A DNA stretch of 64,000 nucleotides, from positions 62,001-126,000 of the forward strand of contig NZ_JACJRG010000003.1 in assembly GCF_014697125.1 (NCBI RefSeq), in the 5' to 3' direction. Shown here one piece after another: positions 61,693 to 64,000 of this stretch (the stretch's first letter is position 1; each line of letters begins with the position of its first letter). A program made the translations under genes and the position numbers. This DNA is from Anabaena minutissima FACHB-250. Its GTDB lineage: Bacteria; Cyanobacteriota; Cyanobacteriia; Cyanobacteriales; Nostocaceae. The notes below the pieces were generated by a model, which saw nothing but the letters and a program-made list of their open reading frames with translations, was not told the origin of the DNA and searched no databases.

Positions 61693-63678
61693 TTAAAGAC
61701 CCTCAATTGCTAACCAAGCACGCAAAACCTCTGCAACAGTCCACGCTTGAGCAATACATCCCCGTGGAGTCATCGGCGCATCACCATCAAAAATTTCGCT
61801 GAGACTACCAATACCATGTGCAGTCAGATGATTTGCCATTGGTTCGAGAAATTGACGCGCCTGCTGAGGATTGTTGTAAACGCGTAGGTGAGCTTGAACA
61901 AACGCACCTAGTAACCAACCCCAAATAGTACCTTGGTGATAAGCTCCATCCCGTTGATACTGATTACCTCCATATCTTCCCTGATATGTTGGATGATCAG
62001 GAGAAAGCGATCGCAATCCATGCGAAGTTAACAGCATTCGCCCACAAGTTTCTACCACAGACATCTGTTGAGCAGGTGTGAGTGGACTTTCTGGTAAAGA
62101 CACTGCAAAAATTTGGTTAGGACGCAACGATGAATCATCCCCATCAGGGCTATCTATCACGTCATAACAGTAACCTAGCCCATCATGCCAAAATCGAGAA
62201 AATCTTGCTAACACCCTATCTGCCATTGCCTGATATTCTTGATGTGGTTTACCAAGCTGTCGGGCAAATTTCGCCATAGTCCGTAAAGCATTATACCAAA
62301 GTGCGTTGACTTCAATGGGTTTACCGATGCGGGGTGTCACTACCCAGTCTCCCACTTTGGCATCCATCCAAGTTAATTGCACACCTACAACCCCTGCATA
62401 AAGTAAACCATCGGCGGGATCTAAATGAATGTTGTAGCGTGTACCGCGACAATGCCAATTAATAATATCCGCTAACACCGGAAAAAGTTCACCCAGCAAA
62501 TGATCATCGTTTGTAGCACTGTAGTAAGCGCGGGCTGCTTCAAAGTACCACAGCGTAGCATCAACTGTATTGTATTCTGGTTGCTCCCCCGCATCAGGAA
62601 AGCGATTAGGTAACATTCCCTGATTTATATATTTGGCAAAGGTGCGGAGAATTGAGCGTGCAACCTCTGAGCGACCAGTGGCAATTGTCAAGCCTGGTAG
62701 ACTAATCATGGTGTCTCGTCCCCAGTCACTAAACCAGTGATAACCAGCAATGATGGTTTTGCCGTTGGGTTCTTCTGGTAATGGACGATCTACAATAAAC
62801 TGGTCAGCAGCTAATATTAGATGGTTAATCCAAGCTGGTAATTCTTGACTATCGAGAGGTTGATGAGCTTTAGCAATTTCTATTAACTTCTGTTCTTGAG
62901 TGCGGCGCAACTTTAGCGCGGTTTCTCCCTGCAAATCTGGTTGTTTGTCTGTGCTGGCGACAAAAGTAAAAGATTCTCCAGGATTGAGTGTCACTTCTAT
63001 AGTAGCGGCGTGGAGGTGGTCTTCTTTATCACTCAGTCCGCGATAGCGTTCAACTGCCAAATCAAAGCCATAATACCAATTGTGGACAGGAGACACACTA
63101 CCAAAGTCACTGAGGAGATAGAAAGGTGTAGCACTGGGATAAGCCGTAATAGAAATTCCCTTTTCAACTGTTTCTATAGACATTTGCCAGCTATTACTCT
63201 GGGTATCGCCGTGATAATCACGGTAGTTAACCATTGCTTTGAGTGTTAGCTGAAGCGGTTGGGTAGCGCGAGACAAAGTATATTGAACGTAGGTTGTATT
63301 AGCACCTTGCTGCATCCACACCCGTTTTTCTAACAAAGCATCAGCCACAGCAAATCGCCATACGGGGATTGTACCTTCCAAAGCAAACCGCTCAATATGT
63401 CGATAACCGTGGGGACTAACAATAGCATCAGCCCAGCGATTAGTATTTAAGGGATAAGAGCGAGTATCATACAGAACAGTTTCATCTAGTTTTGCCAGCA
63501 GTAAAGTACGACCTAAAGGCGGTTGCAAAGCTGCTACCAATAAACCGTGATAGCGACGGGTAAGTAAACCTGCTACTGTCCCAGAAGCATAACCACCAAT
63601 CCCATTGGTAACTAACCACTCCCTTGATTCGGCTGTGTCGAGATTACCGCAAATTTCCCGCCCAAATTCCATACACAT
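61693..63678 (-). CDS. Amylo-alpha-1,6-glucosidase / glycogen debranching enzyme-like
   Basis: A 661-residue protein. The N-terminal GDE_N domain starts with REWLVTNGIGGYASGTVAGLLTRRYHGLLVA and the C-terminal alpha/alpha barrel contains DWGRDTMISLPGLTIATGR (catalytic acid region), NTVDATLWYFEAARAY and GAYHQGTIWGWLLGAFVQAHL. It would hydrolyse alpha-1,6 branches of glycogen; the bacterial GH133-type member fits best. Cytosolic. Probably co-transcribed with the GH63-like gene behind it. Two near Met codons (63678 and 63672) are possible starts. Confidence 0.9.
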   Translation of the reverse strand: MCMEFGREICGNLDTAESREWLVTNGIGGYASGTVAGLLTRRYHGLLVAALQPPLGRTLLLAKLDETVLYDTRSYPLNTNRWADAIVSPHGYRHIERFALEGTIPVWRFAVADALLEKRVWMQQGANTTYVQYTLSRATQPLQLTLKAMVNYRDYHGDTQSNSWQMSIETVEKGISITAYPSATPFYLLSDFGSVSPVHNWYYGFDLAVERYRGLSDKEDHLHAATIEVTLNPGESFTFVASTDKQPDLQGETALKLRRTQEQKLIEIAKAHQPLDSQELPAWINHLILAADQFIVDRPLPEEPNGKTIIAGYHWFSDWGRDTMISLPGLTIATGRSEVARSILRTFAKYINQGMLPNRFPDAGEQPEYNTVDATLWYFEAARAYYSATNDDHLLGELFPVLADIINWHCRGTRYNIHLDPADGLLYAGVVGVQLTWMDAKVGDWVVTPRIGKPIEVNALWYNALRTMAKFARQLGKPHQEYQAMADRVLARFSRFWHDGLGYCYDVIDSPDGDDSSLRPNQIFAVSLPESPLTPAQQMSVVETCGRMLLTSHGLRSLSPDHPTYQGRYGGNQYQRDGAYHQGTIWGWLLGAFVQAHLRVYNNPQQARQFLEPMANHLTAHGIGSLSEIFDGDAPMTPRGCIAQAWTVAEVLRAWLAIEGL

Positions 63679-63867
63679 AAATCAACACTCTTGCTGGCGA
63701 TCAATATATGGATTATCAGTGATGAATTCTATTGTGTGCTGAGAGTGAAATTAAGACTTAATGAGAATTAATTATACTGAGCGAATTAGGATTCAGGATA
63801 GGCGATCGCTAATTTTGCTTAAATAACTACCCTATTAGGGACTTCCAGATAAAAAAATATCCAAATT

Positions 63868-63932
63868 GTAGGGTGCGTCAGTGCGATAGAACCTAACTAT
63901 ACTCAGAAATTATTCATACTGACGCACCCTAC
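63868..63932. repeat. 14-bp inverted repeat hairpin (GTAGGGTGCGTCAG)
   Basis: GTAGGGTGCGTCAG (63868-63881) and CTGACGCACCCTAC (63919-63932) pair perfectly around a 37-nt loop. GTAGGGTGCGTYA hairpins are a widespread cyanobacterial dispersed repeat, with a relative at 20748-20775. The rest of 63679-64000 shows one HIP1 site and no gene; the window ends in this spacer. Confidence 0.7.
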
Positions 63933-64000
63933 CCAACTATCAATTGCGGATAATTTATTTTTTGGTGTTCCCTTAATCAGCCTGAGAGAGTTCTGGTCAT

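Overview
The window comes from a filamentous, probably heterocystous, cyanobacterium of the Nostoc/Anabaena/Trichormus type. This rests on abundant HIP1 octamers (GCGATCGC), heptameric short tandemly repeated repeats between genes (TTCAAAA, CCCCTGT/CACCTGT and CACTCAG types), and cyanobacterial marker proteins: Ycf34, cytochrome c6, a SigC-like group 2 sigma factor, a PedR-type mini-LuxR regulator, a photosystem I accumulation factor and a KdpD that lacks its kinase half. It looks chromosomal: housekeeping and accessory genes alternate on both strands. I saw no rRNA, tRNA, CRISPR array or prophage.

Layout. 0.5-9 kb: pedR, a DUF6391-like membrane protein, a GT4 glycosyltransferase with a GH29 fucosidase, an azoR/HxlR divergent pair with a palindromic operator, a Slr1339-like protein, two tandem VWA proteins and a site-2 protease. 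9-13.5 kb: a GHL10 lipid/cell-surface hydrolase, then a degraded conflict-system-like patch (a stand-alone N-terminal domain, a MITE, and a frameshifted coiled-coil/FGE-fold gene whose last 110 bp look like the variable repeat of a diversity-generating retroelement target). 13.6-18.1 kb: Rieske oxygenase, TerB-like protein, photolyase, LD-carboxypeptidase. 18.1-18.7 kb: a repeat island with a 146-bp MITE and its 10-bp target duplication, framed by a perfect 35-bp inverted repeat. 18.7-24.7 kb: three methyltransferases, a sugar ABC binding lipoprotein and a pteridine-type glucosyltransferase. 25.2-27.8 kb: murT-gatD, separated by a MITE nested inside another repeat. 28-33.1 kb: photosystem I factor, a hypothetical gene, and two paralogous TetR genes, each divergent from a probable redox/quinone gene (Coq4-like; Rieske); one TetR carries a C-terminal transposase-type zinc ribbon. 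33.1-39.1 kb: tRNA nucleotidyltransferase, ycf34, a Gly/Tyr-rich double-glycine peptide, GNAT/TetR pair, petJ, a second GNAT, sigC. 39.8-42.5 kb: priA with a repeat-derived in-frame insertion. 42.8-48.7 kb: the K+-transport operon kdpA-kdpB-(tiny ORF)-kdpC-kdpD(N-terminal only). 48.9-57.9 kb: PEP-CTERM protein, anmK, a CHASE2 Ser/Thr kinase, and an NDH-2/DoxX/GMC oxidoreductase operon. 58-63.7 kb: a peroxiredoxin-like protein and two storage-glucan/oligosaccharide hydrolases.

Functional themes. Cell-wall metabolism recurs (murT-gatD, LD-carboxypeptidase, anmK), as do glycan handling (GT4, GH29, GH63-like, debranching enzyme) and redox or quinone chemistry under TetR/HxlR control. Four regulator genes sit divergently next to their probable targets; three of these pairs have clear palindromes between them.

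Most unusual items: the DGR-variable-repeat-like FGE gene with a frameshift, the TetR-zinc ribbon fusion, the double-glycine Gly/Tyr-rich peptide, the exact MITE insertions with target duplications, the repeat peptide inside PriA, and an IS605-end-like structured segment at 31.0-31.25 kb. All assignments are by eye; no database search was run.
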